From contig NZ_LZSG01000044.1 of the NCBI RefSeq assembly GCF_001665395.1, positions 1 through 64,000 of the forward strand: a DNA stretch of 64,000 bases, given 5' to 3'. A program made the position numbers and the translations under genes. Numbering within the stretch: the stretch's first letter is position 1; each line of letters starts with the position of its first letter. This stretch comes from Mycobacterium sp. 1164966.3. Its GTDB lineage: Bacteria; Actinomycetota; Actinomycetes; Mycobacteriales; Mycobacteriaceae. Below, in pieces: positions 19,974-28,415 of the stretch. The notes under the pieces are model-generated. The model was not told where the DNA came from. It saw only the letters and a list, made by a program, of their open reading frames with translations, and made no database searches.

Positions 19974-21550
19974 CCGCGCCGGGAGACCGGGTACCCGGCT
20001 TGTTCACCCTGGTGCTGCACACCCACCTGCCCTGGCTGGCGCATCACGGCCGATGGCCGGTCGGCGAGGAGTGGCTCTACCAGTCGTGGTCGGCGGCCTA
20101 CCTGCCGCTGCTGCGCGTGCTGCGCACCCTGGCCGACGAGGACCGGCACCGGTTGGTCACCCTCGGCATCACGCCGGTGGTGAACGCTCAACTCGACGAC
20201 CCGTATTGCCTCGACGGCATGCACCACTGGCTGGCCAACTGGCGGCTGCGTGCCGCCGAGGCCGCCAGCGTCCGGACATCGCCCAAGTCGAAGTCGGCCG
20301 GTTATTCGGCGTGTACGCCAGAAGCGTTGCGGGCCTTCGGAACTCGTGAATGCGCCGAGGCCGACCAGGCGCTCGAGGAGTTTGCCACACTGTGGCGGCA
20401 CGGCGGCAGCCCACTGCTGCGGAGCCTGATCGACGCCGGCACGGTGGAGCTGCTCGGCGGCCCGCTGGCGCATCCGTTCCAGCCGCTGCTCGCGCCGCGG
20501 CTGCGCGAGTTCGCGTTGCGCGAAGGTTTGGCCGACGCGGCGTTGAGGCTTGCCCACACCCCGACCGGGATCTGGGCGCCCGAATGCGCCTACGCCCCGG
20601 GCATGGAACACGACTACGCCGCAGCCGGAGTCACGCACTTCATGGTCGACGGCCCGTCGCTGCACGGAGACACCGCCCTAGGCCGACCGGTCGGTGCCAC
20701 CGACGTGGTCGCTTTCGGCCGTGACCTGCAGGTCAGCTACCGGGTGTGGTCGCCCAAATCCGGCTACCCGGGTCACGCCGCCTACCGCGACTTCCACACC
20801 TACGACCACCTCACCGGCCTCAAGCCGGCCAGGGTCACCGGCCGCAACGTCGCCTCGGAAGCCAAGGCACCCTATGACCCGGAACGCGCCGACCGCGCGG
20901 TCGACGTGCACGTCGCCGACTTCGTCGACGTAGTCCGCAACCGGCTGCTCGCCGAGTCCGAGCGCATCGGGCGTCCCGCTCATGTCGTCGCGGCATTCGA
21001 CACCGAGTTGTTCGGACACTGGTGGTACGAGGGACCGACGTGGCTGGCGCGCGTGCTGCGGGCCCTGCCCGCCGCAGGCGTGCGGGTAGGCACCCTGAGC
21101 GACGCGATAGCCGGCGGGTTCGTCGGCAGCTCGGTCGAATTACCGCCCAGCTCTTGGGGTTCCGGTAAGGATTGGCAGGTGTGGGCCGGCGCGAAGGTGG
21201 CCGATCTGGTTCAGCTCAACAGCGAGGTGGTCGACACGGCGCTGAGCACCGTCGACAAGGCGCTGACCCAGACGGCATCGCTGGACGGGCCCATCCCCCG
21301 CGACCACGTGGCCGACCAGATCCTGCGCGAGACGCTGCTCACCGTGTCCAGCGACTGGCCGTTCATGGTCAGTAAGGACTCCGCAGCGGGCTACGCGCGC
21401 TACCGGGCCCATCTGCACGCACACGCCACCCGGGAGATCGCCGGGGCGCTGGCCTCGGGGCGGCGCGACAACGCGCAGCGGCTGGCCGACGGCTGGAACC
21501 GCGCCGACGGGCTGTTCGGTGCCCTGGACGCCCGCAGGCTGCCGCGATGA
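19970..21550 (+). CDS. GH57 alpha-glucan branching-type enzyme (Rv3031 type)
   Basis: 526-residue glycoside hydrolase family 57 protein. N-terminal LFTLVLHTHLPWLAHHG; catalytic nucleophile Glu in TGIWAPECAYAPG; acid Asp in AFDTELFGHWWYEGP; C-terminal helical domain with DWPFMVSKDSAAGYA. Predicted to branch or remodel the alpha-1,4 glucan backbone of MGLP. Coupled to the methyltransferase upstream. Confidence 0.92.
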   Translation: MTAPGDRVPGLFTLVLHTHLPWLAHHGRWPVGEEWLYQSWSAAYLPLLRVLRTLADEDRHRLVTLGITPVVNAQLDDPYCLDGMHHWLANWRLRAAEAASVRTSPKSKSAGYSACTPEALRAFGTRECAEADQALEEFATLWRHGGSPLLRSLIDAGTVELLGGPLAHPFQPLLAPRLREFALREGLADAALRLAHTPTGIWAPECAYAPGMEHDYAAAGVTHFMVDGPSLHGDTALGRPVGATDVVAFGRDLQVSYRVWSPKSGYPGHAAYRDFHTYDHLTGLKPARVTGRNVASEAKAPYDPERADRAVDVHVADFVDVVRNRLLAESERIGRPAHVVAAFDTELFGHWWYEGPTWLARVLRALPAAGVRVGTLSDAIAGGFVGSSVELPPSSWGSGKDWQVWAGAKVADLVQLNSEVVDTALSTVDKALTQTASLDGPIPRDHVADQILRETLLTVSSDWPFMVSKDSAAGYARYRAHLHAHATREIAGALASGRRDNAQRLADGWNRADGLFGALDARRLPR

Positions 21551-21564
21551 GCTGCGTGCCGTCC

Positions 21565-21626
21565 CGCGAGCGTGCGTGTTTGTACAACGACACGGCGTCG
21601 CATGCGGCATTCTGTGCACCCTCGCG
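21565..21626. repeat. Dispersed inverted repeat, copy 1
   Basis: CGCGAGCGTGC at the left and GCACCCTCGCG at the right pair with one mismatch. A sibling is at 52311-52374. It fills the gap between the GH57 stop and the GT4 start and could fold in the transcript. Confidence 0.65.
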
Positions 21627-21638
21627 CAGGGGCCGCGC

Positions 21639-22883
21639 GTGAAAATCCTGATGGTGTCGTGGGAGTACCCGCCGGTGGTGATCGGCGGCCTTGGCCGGCA
21701 CGTGCATCACCTGTCCACCGCACTGGCCGCGGCGGGTCACGACGTCGTCGTCCTTTCCCGCCGTCCCTCGGGCACCGATCCCAGCACCCATCCGTCGTCC
21801 GACGAAATCAGCGAGGGTGTGCGGGTGGTCGCTGCTGCTCAGGACCCGCACGAGTTCACCTTCGGCAAGGACATGATGGCCTGGACCCTGGCGATGGGAC
21901 ACGCCATGGTCCGTGCCGGGCTGTCCCTGAGGCAACACGGCAGCGACCGTCCGTGGCGGCCCGACGTCGTGCACGCACACGACTGGCTGGTGGCCCATCC
22001 GGCCGTTGCGCTCGCCGAGTTCTACGACGTGCCAATGGTTTCCACGATCCACGCGACCGAAGCCGGACGGCACTCCGGCTGGGTTTCGGGAGCGCTCAGC
22101 CGCCAGGTACACGCGGTCGAATCGTGGCTGGTGCGTGAATCCGATTCGCTGATCACGTGTTCGGCGTCGATGGGCGAAGAGATCACCGAGCTGTTCGGTC
22201 CGGGCCTGGCCGAAATCACCGTGATCCGCAACGGAATCGACGCGGCGCGCTGGCAGTTCGCGCTGCGGCGTCCCCGTACCGGACCGCCCGAACTGCTCTT
22301 CCTCGGCCGGCTCGAGTACGAGAAGGGTGTGCACGACGCCATCGCCGCGCTGGCCCGGATCAGGCGCCATCACCCGGGTACCACGCTGACCATCGCCGGT
22401 GAGGGCACTCAGCAGGACTGGCTCGTCGAGCAAGCGCGTAAACACAAGGTGCTCAAGGCTACTCGTTTCGTCGGGCACCTCGGCCACGCCGAACTGCTCG
22501 CCATGCTGCATCGGGCCGACGCCGCGGTGCTGCCCAGCCACTACGAGCCGTTCGGGATCGTCGCCCTGGAGGCGGCCGCGGCTGGCGCTCCGCTGGTGAC
22601 TTCGAACATCGGCGGTCTGGGCGAAGCGGTGATCGACGGCCAGACGGGGGTGTCCTGTCCGCCCCGCGACGTGGCGGCACTGGCCGCCGCCGTGCGCAGT
22701 GTGCTCGACGATCCGGCCGCCGCGCAGCGGCGCGCGCGTGCCGCCCGCGAACGTCTCACCTCGGACTTCGATTGGCACACCGTTGCGCAGGAGACCGCGC
22801 AGGTGTACCTGGCCGCCAAACGCGGCGAACGCCAACCACAGCCGCGGCCGCGCATCGTCGAGCATGCTTTGCCCGATCGCTGA
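21639..22883 (+). CDS. GT4 alpha-1,4-glucosyltransferase of MGLP synthesis (Rv3032 type)
   Basis: GT-B fold enzyme, 414 residues from GTG 21639 (VKILMVSWEYPPVVIGGLGR). The glycogen-synthase-like N-terminal G-G loop, LLFLGRLEYEKGVHDA, and the E-x7-E motif in HYEPFGIVALEA are visible. Work on M. tuberculosis Rv3032 showed elongation of MGLP and glycogen glucan chains. The frame is open further upstream to 21519, but that part is repeat DNA overlapping the GH57 end. Confidence 0.92.
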   Translation: MKILMVSWEYPPVVIGGLGRHVHHLSTALAAAGHDVVVLSRRPSGTDPSTHPSSDEISEGVRVVAAAQDPHEFTFGKDMMAWTLAMGHAMVRAGLSLRQHGSDRPWRPDVVHAHDWLVAHPAVALAEFYDVPMVSTIHATEAGRHSGWVSGALSRQVHAVESWLVRESDSLITCSASMGEEITELFGPGLAEITVIRNGIDAARWQFALRRPRTGPPELLFLGRLEYEKGVHDAIAALARIRRHHPGTTLTIAGEGTQQDWLVEQARKHKVLKATRFVGHLGHAELLAMLHRADAAVLPSHYEPFGIVALEAAAAGAPLVTSNIGGLGEAVIDGQTGVSCPPRDVAALAAAVRSVLDDPAAAQRRARAARERLTSDFDWHTVAQETAQVYLAAKRGERQPQPRPRIVEHALPDR

Positions 22884-22906
22884 GCGCTGCCCGGTAGCGT
22901 CGTGAC

Positions 22907-24250
22907 ATGGGGATCGAATACTCGAGCGTCATCGACGCGCCGCGCGACGAGGTCTTCGCTTGGCACGCCAGGCCCGGTGCGTTCAATCGGCTGTCTCCGC
23001 CGTGGCAGCCCCTGCGGCTGGTCACCGAGGCGGCCTCGCTGAAGGACGGGCGCGCGACGCTATCGCTGCCCGGCGGTCTGCGCTGGGTCGCCAAACACCA
23101 GCCGGACGGCTACGATCCGCCACGCCGTTTCGTCGACACCATCGGCAGCGACGGCCCGGCGTCGCTGCCGGCACGAATCGTGGTGCGGTGGCGGCACATC
23201 CATGAATTCGAAGACGTCTCCGCATCCGAGACCCGGGTCGTCGACCGGGTCGACACACCGGTTCCCGCGTCGGCTCTGCGACCCATGTTCGTCTACCGGC
23301 ACCGGCAGTTGGCCGACGATCTGGCCGCGCACCGGCGGGCGGCCGAGCATGGCCTTGCTCCGGCGACCGTCGCCATCACCGGGTCGTCGGGACTGGTGGG
23401 TTCGGCATTGACCGCGTTTCTGAGCACGGGCGGCCATCGCGTCGTCCGGCTGGTACGCCATACCCCGCGCACGCCGGACGAGCGGCAGTGGCAGCCCGAC
23501 GAACCCGACCCGCAACTGCTGGCCGGTGTCGACGCGGTGATCCATCTGGCCGGCGCCTCGATCGCCGGGCGCTTCACCGACGAGCATCGGACGGCGGTGC
23601 GCGACAGCCGGATTGGCCCGACGCGCCGGCTGGCCGAACTGGTGAGCGGTTCCCCCGTCAAGGTGTTCGTGTCCGCTTCGGCGATCGGCTATTACGGATA
23701 CGACCGCGGAGACGACGCGCTCACCGAGGACAGCGATCGCGGCGACGGGTTCCTCGCGGACGTCGTCGCGGACTGGGAGGACGCGACCGCGCCGGCACAG
23801 CAGGCGGGAGCGCGGGTGGTACAGGTGCGCACCGGTATCGTGCAGTCGCCGCGCGGGGGGACGCTTCGGCTGATGCGTCCGTTGTTCAGCGCCGGATTGG
23901 GCGGACGGCTCGGGGACGGCCGGCAGTGGTTGTCCTGGATCGGGATCGACGACCTGGTGGACATCTATCACCGGGCGCTGTGGGACAACGCACTGTCCGG
24001 CGCGGTGAACGCTGTTGCGCCGCAACCGGTCCGCAACGCCGATTACACCCGCACCCTGGCTCACGCGCTGCGCCGTCCAGCGGTGTTGCCGGTGCCGCCG
24101 CTGGGGCCGCGGCTACTGCTCGGTGAGCAGGGTGCCCGCGAACTCGCGTTCGCCAGCCAGCGTGTCGTCCCCTCCCGCCTTGACCAAGCCGGGCACCGGT
24201 TCCGTCAGCCCGATCTCGATCAGGCGTTGCGGCATCTGCTGGGCCGCTGA
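22907..24250 (+). CDS. SRPBCC plus NAD(P)-epimerase fusion (TIGR01777/YfcH type)
   Basis: 447 residues in two parts. Residues 1-150 form a polyketide-cyclase/SRPBCC domain (YSSVIDAPRDEVFAWHARPG). Residues 155-447 form an extended SDR (VAITGSSGLVGSALTAFL, AVIHLAGASIAGRFT, FVSASAIGYYGY, and the DUF1731 tail with VVPSRLDQAGHRFRQPDL). The family is often called SulA-like, but its reaction is not established. It marks the left edge of the region not found between the MGLP genes in H37Rv. Confidence 0.88.
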   Translation: MGIEYSSVIDAPRDEVFAWHARPGAFNRLSPPWQPLRLVTEAASLKDGRATLSLPGGLRWVAKHQPDGYDPPRRFVDTIGSDGPASLPARIVVRWRHIHEFEDVSASETRVVDRVDTPVPASALRPMFVYRHRQLADDLAAHRRAAEHGLAPATVAITGSSGLVGSALTAFLSTGGHRVVRLVRHTPRTPDERQWQPDEPDPQLLAGVDAVIHLAGASIAGRFTDEHRTAVRDSRIGPTRRLAELVSGSPVKVFVSASAIGYYGYDRGDDALTEDSDRGDGFLADVVADWEDATAPAQQAGARVVQVRTGIVQSPRGGTLRLMRPLFSAGLGGRLGDGRQWLSWIGIDDLVDIYHRALWDNALSGAVNAVAPQPVRNADYTRTLAHALRRPAVLPVPPLGPRLLLGEQGARELAFASQRVVPSRLDQAGHRFRQPDLDQALRHLLGR

Positions 24251-24268
24251 CGGGCACTGAGAGTCCGG

Positions 24269-24940
24269 TCAACTTGCGTCCCTGCCCTCGCGGCTGTGCC
24301 GGTAGGCGCGTGCTCGCAAGTCCGCCAGCCATTCCGGATACAGCTCCAGGCCGGGCGCTGTGTTGATGACGGGGTCGAACGACACGTCCTTACCCCGGCG
24401 CTCATCGAGGACGCTGGTGAGCGTCACTCTGGCCACCGGCTCGAAATCGGACCTGCCACAGGCCTGATCGAACACCACCTCGATTCCGCCCTGTTCGATC
24501 CGTTCGCGGACAGCGTCCAGCGATACGCCTGGTCCGGGGATTTCGGTGGTGATCCGGGCCTGCAACCACCAGAGCTTCCCGCCGTAGCGCACTGGCATCA
24601 GAGTGGACATGTGCTGCCCGGTCCACGACGTCACCGGCCGTAACGTCAGCGTCCGGCCGAGGAGCCCAGAGCCGGCCGACACCAGCAGGATGTCCCACTG
24701 TTTCGCATCCGCCGGAACGCGGACAGCCAGCCCAATGAAGTCGGGCAACGCCCCAGGCGTCCCGGTGGCTTTGGACAGCCGGGCGACGACATCGGACGAC
24801 GGGATCGGCAGCCCGTCGTCCGCAGGTGCGATGCGTTCGACAGCGCCTTCGGCAAGCACACCGATCGGATGGAAGAACCGCTTGCCCCGAATGGCGGATC
24901 CCCAGCCGAAGGGGCGGGCAAGGAGATCGGAAAAGTTCAC
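24269..24940 (-). CDS. Hypothetical protein, 223 aa
   Basis: I do not recognise the family. It is soluble, with no signal peptide or membrane helix. It has a SDLLARPFGWGSAIRGKRFF start, LPDFIGLAVRVPADAKQWDILLV mid-protein (the kind of substrate-free wording seen in catalase-like lipid-binding folds) and ARVTLTSVLDERRGKDVSFDPV near the end, which resembles a catalase-superfamily strand; this is a weak impression. GTG start at 24940. It is divergent from DUF2945, sharing the gap with two CTTAACT sites. Confidence 0.7.
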   Translation of the reverse strand: MNFSDLLARPFGWGSAIRGKRFFHPIGVLAEGAVERIAPADDGLPIPSSDVVARLSKATGTPGALPDFIGLAVRVPADAKQWDILLVSAGSGLLGRTLTLRPVTSWTGQHMSTLMPVRYGGKLWWLQARITTEIPGPGVSLDAVRERIEQGGIEVVFDQACGRSDFEPVARVTLTSVLDERRGKDVSFDPVINTAPGLELYPEWLADLRARAYRHSREGRDAS

Positions 24941-24999
24941 CGGCGGCGAATTCCCGTTCTAAGCCGGCCGAAACCAGGCCGCTGGTTGATGATCAGATG

Positions 25000-25024
25000 A
25001 CTTAACTATCAATCTTCTTAACTG
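25000..25024. promoter_or_regulatory. CTTAACT direct repeat (island motif site a)
   Basis: CTTAACT at 25001-25007 and again at 25017-25023, 16 bp apart, in the 24941-25093 gap between divergent genes. The first copy is extended to ACTTAACTATCAA, matching site c at 35583. Likely operator or promoter element. Confidence 0.5.
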
Positions 25025-25093
25025 AAACTGGTTCGGCCGTCGTGCCGAGCGGGAACCCCATGCGCCAAGGCAACATAACGAGAGGTGAAGCAG

Positions 25094-25312
25094 ATGGGGG
25101 ACAAGAAGAAGTTCGAAAAGGGCGACAAGGTGCGGTGGAAGAGCCACGGCAGCACGGTCCACGGAACGGTTGAGCGCGAAATCACCTCGGATACCGAAGC
25201 CGCGGGACGGACCGTGCGCGCATCTCCAGACCAGCCGCAATACCAGGTCCGCAGCGACAAGACCGGCGCGGATGCCGTCCACAAGCCGCAGGCGCTGCGG
25301 CGGGTCGACTGA
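25094..25312 (+). CDS. DUF2945 (HVA/Tudor-like) protein
   Basis: 72-residue basic protein: FEKGDKVRWKSHGSTVHGTV, then YQVRSDKTGADAVHKPQALR, which is the DUF2945 pattern of a small SH3/Tudor-like barrel. Start at ATG 25094 after GAGAGGTGA; GTG 25085 is an in-frame alternative. These proteins often sit in stress islands beside DUF3140. No enzymatic role known. Confidence 0.85.
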   Translation: MGDKKKFEKGDKVRWKSHGSTVHGTVEREITSDTEAAGRTVRASPDQPQYQVRSDKTGADAVHKPQALRRVD

Positions 25313-25331
25313 TTCGCACCGGTGATCACAG

Positions 25332-25667
25332 ATGGCCGAACCTGACGAAGAAGCCACCTGGAAGCAGTTTCGCGCGACAGTCAATATGACCGCGCGCGAG
25401 CTGCAGAAGTGGCTTGACACCGACGAGTCGAAAAGTGTGGGACAGCAGCAGGACAACGCAGAGTCCACGGGTCATGCCAGCGGGCGCCGCATTGTCAACA
25501 TCCTCCAAACGAAACGAGCCGACCTCACTTCGGACGACTACGCACACATGCGCAAAGTGGTGAACTACGCGAAACGCCACCTGGCACAGCGGCCCAGCGG
25601 CGTCATCGATGACACCGCTTGGCGTTACTCGTTGATGAACTGGGGGCACGACCCAGCCAAATCGTGA
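25332..25667 (+). CDS. DUF3140 protein
   Basis: 111 residues: WKQFRATVNMTARELQKWLD, HASGRRIVNILQTKRADLTS, DYAHMRKVVNYAKRHLAQRP, ending DTAWRYSLMNWGHDP. This is the DUF3140 pattern, usually found beside DUF2945 and thought to bind DNA or act in stress; that role is unproven. It lies 19 bp after DUF2945, probably in the same transcript as the marR gene 100 bp downstream. Confidence 0.85.
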   Translation: MAEPDEEATWKQFRATVNMTARELQKWLDTDESKSVGQQQDNAESTGHASGRRIVNILQTKRADLTSDDYAHMRKVVNYAKRHLAQRPSGVIDDTAWRYSLMNWGHDPAKS

Positions 25668-25771
25668 GCGCGCCGGCCGGCGGCCCGAGAAACCCGTACC
25701 AGGGTTGGACGACCGCACCCGCGTCCCGCCGATAAGCTGTTCGGCGGAACGCTAAGAAGGATGCGGATCAA

Positions 25772-26332
25772 GTGACCAAGCGCGGCGCTGCTGACCGGCG
25801 ACCAGACCGAGCCGAACTCGAAAAGCTGATGTCGGCTGACCTGCGAGCTCTCACCGCGCAAGCCGACCGTATCGGACGGCACTTCGCGCGCGGGCACGAC
25901 GTCAGCGGCAGTGATTTCCACGCCCTGCTGCACATCATGGTCGCCGAGACCACCGAGACACCGTTGACGCTGGCCCAGTTGCGACAGCGAATGGATTTGT
26001 CTGCGCCCGCCATCACCTACCTGGTGGATCGGATGATCGACTCGGGCCACATCAGGCGCGAGGCCGACCCGGCCGACCGCCGCAAGTCGCTGCTTCGCTA
26101 CGAGAAGTCCGGCATGGCGTTGGCCCGGGCCTATTTCACGCCGCTGGGCGGCGAAGTGCGCTCCGCGATGGCCGATTTACCCGACCGCGATCTGGCCGCC
26201 GCTCATCGAGTCTTCACGGCAATGATCGCGGCCATGACGACGTTCGAAGCAAAGGCGGCCAAGCAAGCCGAATCGTCAGCGACCGGCGCCAAGCGAGGCC
26301 CGGTCAATTCGCGACGCCGCGTAGTTCGGTGA
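25772..26332 (+). CDS. MarR-family regulator, island copy 1
   Basis: 186 residues. Winged helix at about 60-130: LTLAQLRQRMDLSAPAITYL followed by VDRMIDSGHIRREADPADRRK. GTG start after AAGGATGCGGATCAA. It is clearly paralogous to the MarR at 39967-40464, sharing ADLR, FHALLHIMVAET, AITYLVDR, ESGH/DSGH, DRRK..LRY and DLAAAHRV at equal spacing. It lies about 1.1 kb from the crt operon start and is a good candidate crt regulator. The C-terminal basic tail (SRRRVVR) is extra relative to copy 2. Confidence 0.9.
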   Translation: MTKRGAADRRPDRAELEKLMSADLRALTAQADRIGRHFARGHDVSGSDFHALLHIMVAETTETPLTLAQLRQRMDLSAPAITYLVDRMIDSGHIRREADPADRRKSLLRYEKSGMALARAYFTPLGGEVRSAMADLPDRDLAAAHRVFTAMIAAMTTFEAKAAKQAESSATGAKRGPVNSRRRVVR

Positions 26333-26352
26333 AAGCTGTTGCCGCAACGTAC

Positions 26353-26565
26353 TCATCCGGGCTCGGCCCCTGGCATGGGGGCGCCGGGCTCGGTCGGCAA
26401 CGTCGTGCCCGCATTGCCGTCAGGCCGACGCTGAACCGAGCGCTGCCACAACTTCCATGCCGCAACGACGCCGACGGCAGCCAGCGTTACGACGGCCGGC
26501 CAGAGCTCCAACTGCGCAAGCCACAAACGTCTTTGAACGCGCAGCACTTTGCGTTCTGCACGCAT
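26353..26565 (-). CDS. Possible small membrane protein
   Basis: Weakly supported 70-residue reading from ATG 26565. It has a basic N terminus, one plausible membrane helix (LELWPAVVTLAAVGVVAAWK) and a Pro/Gly-rich tail. The frame is open up to 26649. It is antisense to low-quality plus-strand frames, so if this stretch codes at all, this is the likeliest strand. No family recognised. Confidence 0.4.
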   Translation of the reverse strand: MRAERKVLRVQRRLWLAQLELWPAVVTLAAVGVVAAWKLWQRSVQRRPDGNAGTTLPTEPGAPMPGAEPG

Positions 26566-26768
26566 TAGTCGTGCCGATGCCGCTCGCACGTCCACACCGC
26601 GCAAGGTACCCGGACGCCAACCGTTCGAAACTCCTGCCTCGATGCGCACTCTGACCGAAGCGGTGCGGCAGTTCGCGCCGAACGATGTTTGGCGAACGGC
26701 GCCTCGTGGGAATGGAGAGTTATCGGCGGGCGCGAAGTCGTCGACGCCGCCTGAATCGGGAGGTAAAT

Positions 26769-27002
26769 ATGGCAGAGCGAAGTGGACCCTTGGAGGCCGT
26801 CAGCGGCATCGTTGAAGGGCTGAAGGGCAAGGTCAAGGAAGTCGTCAGCATCGTGACCCGCAACGATCAACTGGGTCGCGAGGGCAGGGCGCAGCAGGAC
26901 AAAGGCGAGGCGCAACGCGACGCGGCCAAGCGGGAAGCCGAGGCCGAGTCGGCCCGTGCGAGTGCCAAAGCCGCAGAGGAGCGGCAGAAGAAGAACCAGT
27001 AG
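26769..27002 (+). CDS. CsbD-like stress protein
   Basis: 77 residues from ATG 26769, preceded by GGGAGG at ideal spacing. Residues 9-45 (GIVEGLKGKVKEVVSIVTRN and DQLGREGRAQQDKGEAQRD) follow the CsbD pattern of Lys-rich amphipathic helices; the tail is Ala/Glu/Lys helical. CsbD proteins are general-stress products of unknown mechanism. It ends at a strong terminator. Confidence 0.75.
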   Translation: MAERSGPLEAVSGIVEGLKGKVKEVVSIVTRNDQLGREGRAQQDKGEAQRDAAKREAEAESARASAKAAEERQKKNQ

Positions 27003-27015
27003 CGCACTTCTTACC

Positions 27016-27065
27016 CGTGATGGGCCCAGCCGGTTTGGTCCTGCTGGGCCCATCACGTTTGTTTG
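27016..27065 (+). terminator. Intrinsic terminator after the CsbD-like gene
   Basis: Perfect 15-bp arms CGTGATGGGCCCAGC (27016-27030) and GCTGGGCCCATCACG (27043-27057), a 12-base loop, then TTTGTTTG. Among the clearest rho-independent structures in the window, it insulates the crt promoter. Confidence 0.9.
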
Positions 27066-27111
27066 TCCAAACACACTCCCGCCAGCTCCAGTCTGGACAG
27101 TGCATCATATT

Positions 27112-27140
27112 ATTCAGTAAGTTAACGTTTAAGATGATGA
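27112..27140. promoter_or_regulatory. crt operon upstream site (island motif site b)
   Basis: A locally AT-rich stretch carries TAAGTTAACGTTTAAG (27117-27132) and then GAACTTA. On the minus strand it contains TTAACTTA and CTTAAAC, close to the CTTAACTA of the other island promoters. It lies about 160 bp before the crtE start in a 230-bp leader with no gene. Promoter/operator role inferred. Confidence 0.45.
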
Positions 27141-27296
27141 ACTTATGCTGTGGCTCGACGGCCAAACTATGGCGGAGGCTCAAAGCGGATCGTGCGAGCC
27201 AGACGTCCGGCGTTTAGCGCTGCTCGGGCAGGGTATGACGGCGGGTGTTCGAGCCCTTCAGACCGTGCCGCCCAAGCCATTCGAAAGGGGGGGTAA

Positions 27297-28415
27297 ATGC
27301 GTGCTGCGTCACCGAGGATGGGGTTGGTCCCGACGCCGGCGGGGTGGTCGGTGGCGGACGACTTCGGCGCTTGGCGTTCGAGTGTGCGAAGGGCTGTGCT
27401 AGCTGCCCTCGGGGACTTCGTCGCCTCACGCCGCGCCGCTGAGCTGGATGGGCTGTGTCTCGATGCCGCCGGCGACGTCTTGGCGGAATTCGTCCGTGGC
27501 GGCAAATGCCTGCGATCGACCTTTATGTACCTCGGGTGGCTGTGCGGCGCGCCGCCGAACGACGCGGCAGTACGGGCCGCGGCCAGCTTGGAGTTGCTGC
27601 ACGCCTTCGCACTTATGCACGACGATGTGATGGATGATTCGTCGCAACGCCGTGGCCAACCGTCGGTTCACCTTCAATTCGCGATCTGGCACCGCGAACG
27701 CGGCTTGTCCGGCTCGGCGCGGCGGTTCGGCGAATCGTCGGCCATTCTGCTGGGCGATCTTTGCCTGATCTGGGCCGAACAGATGCTGCGGGAAAGCGGT
27801 GTCGACCCGCGGTGCCTGCAGCGAGCCTGGTCGCGCTATGACGCCATGCGCATCGAGCTTGCGGTCGGCCAGTTCGCCGACTTGACGTCCGATGTGCGTC
27901 AGATGCCGACCCTGAAAGATGTGCTGGACGTGGCACAGCGCAAATCCGGCAACTACACCGTGCGCCGCCCGCTGGAAATCGGCGCAGCGATGGCCGGCTG
28001 CGATGAGCGCACCTTGTCCAGTCTTGGCCGCTACGGCGTCGCGGTGGGCGAAGCGTTTCAGCTTCGCGACGACCTGCTGGGGGTTTTCGGCTCACCCGAG
28101 GTCACCGGAAAGCCTTGCGGTGGAGACCTCCTCGAACGCAAGGCGACCAGCGTCATCGTGGCCGCCCACCAGATGGCCGAGGGGCCGGCCCGACGACAGC
28201 TGACCGAACTTGTGAACAGCGCCGTGCTCGACGACGCAGCGGTAGAGCGTTGGAAAGAAGTGATTTCCGCGACCGGGGCAGTGCAGTGGATTGAAGACAT
28301 GATCAGTCGTCGCGTGGTGGCGGCCCGGAAGGCGTTGAGCGACCTCGCTATCGACGGCCAGATTCGCAGCGCGTTGGCGAATATGGCCATCGCTTGCACG
28401 GAACGCTGCGAATGA
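27297..28415 (+). CDS. crtE: Geranylgeranyl diphosphate synthase
   Basis: Condenses IPP with allylic diphosphates to make C20 GGPP for phytoene. 372 residues. First Asp-rich motif DDVMD within LLHAFALMHDDVMDD; second region QLRDDLLGVFGSPEVTGKP, with the DDxxG variant usual in actinobacterial GGPP synthases; GGDLLERKAT follows. ATG at 27297 after a strong AAAGGGGGGG site. First gene of a coupled operon; its stop overlaps the crtI ATG. Family resemblance alone does not exclude a geranylfarnesyl product. Confidence 0.92.
   Translation: MRAASPRMGLVPTPAGWSVADDFGAWRSSVRRAVLAALGDFVASRRAAELDGLCLDAAGDVLAEFVRGGKCLRSTFMYLGWLCGAPPNDAAVRAAASLELLHAFALMHDDVMDDSSQRRGQPSVHLQFAIWHRERGLSGSARRFGESSAILLGDLCLIWAEQMLRESGVDPRCLQRAWSRYDAMRIELAVGQFADLTSDVRQMPTLKDVLDVAQRKSGNYTVRRPLEIGAAMAGCDERTLSSLGRYGVAVGEAFQLRDDLLGVFGSPEVTGKPCGGDLLERKATSVIVAAHQMAEGPARRQLTELVNSAVLDDAAVERWKEVISATGAVQWIEDMISRRVVAARKALSDLAIDGQIRSALANMAIACTERCE

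Noticed and set aside
19466-20665. 399-codon minus-strand frame over the methyltransferase and GH57 genes
   Set aside because: Antisense to two strong families; switches composition midway.
21369-22865. 498-codon minus-strand frame over the GT4 gene
   Set aside because: Histidine/Gln-rich shadow text without motifs.
26329-26568. 79-codon plus-strand frame after the first marR gene
   Set aside because: No ribosome-binding site and unconvincing composition; the minus-strand frame with a membrane helix is somewhat better, though also weak.
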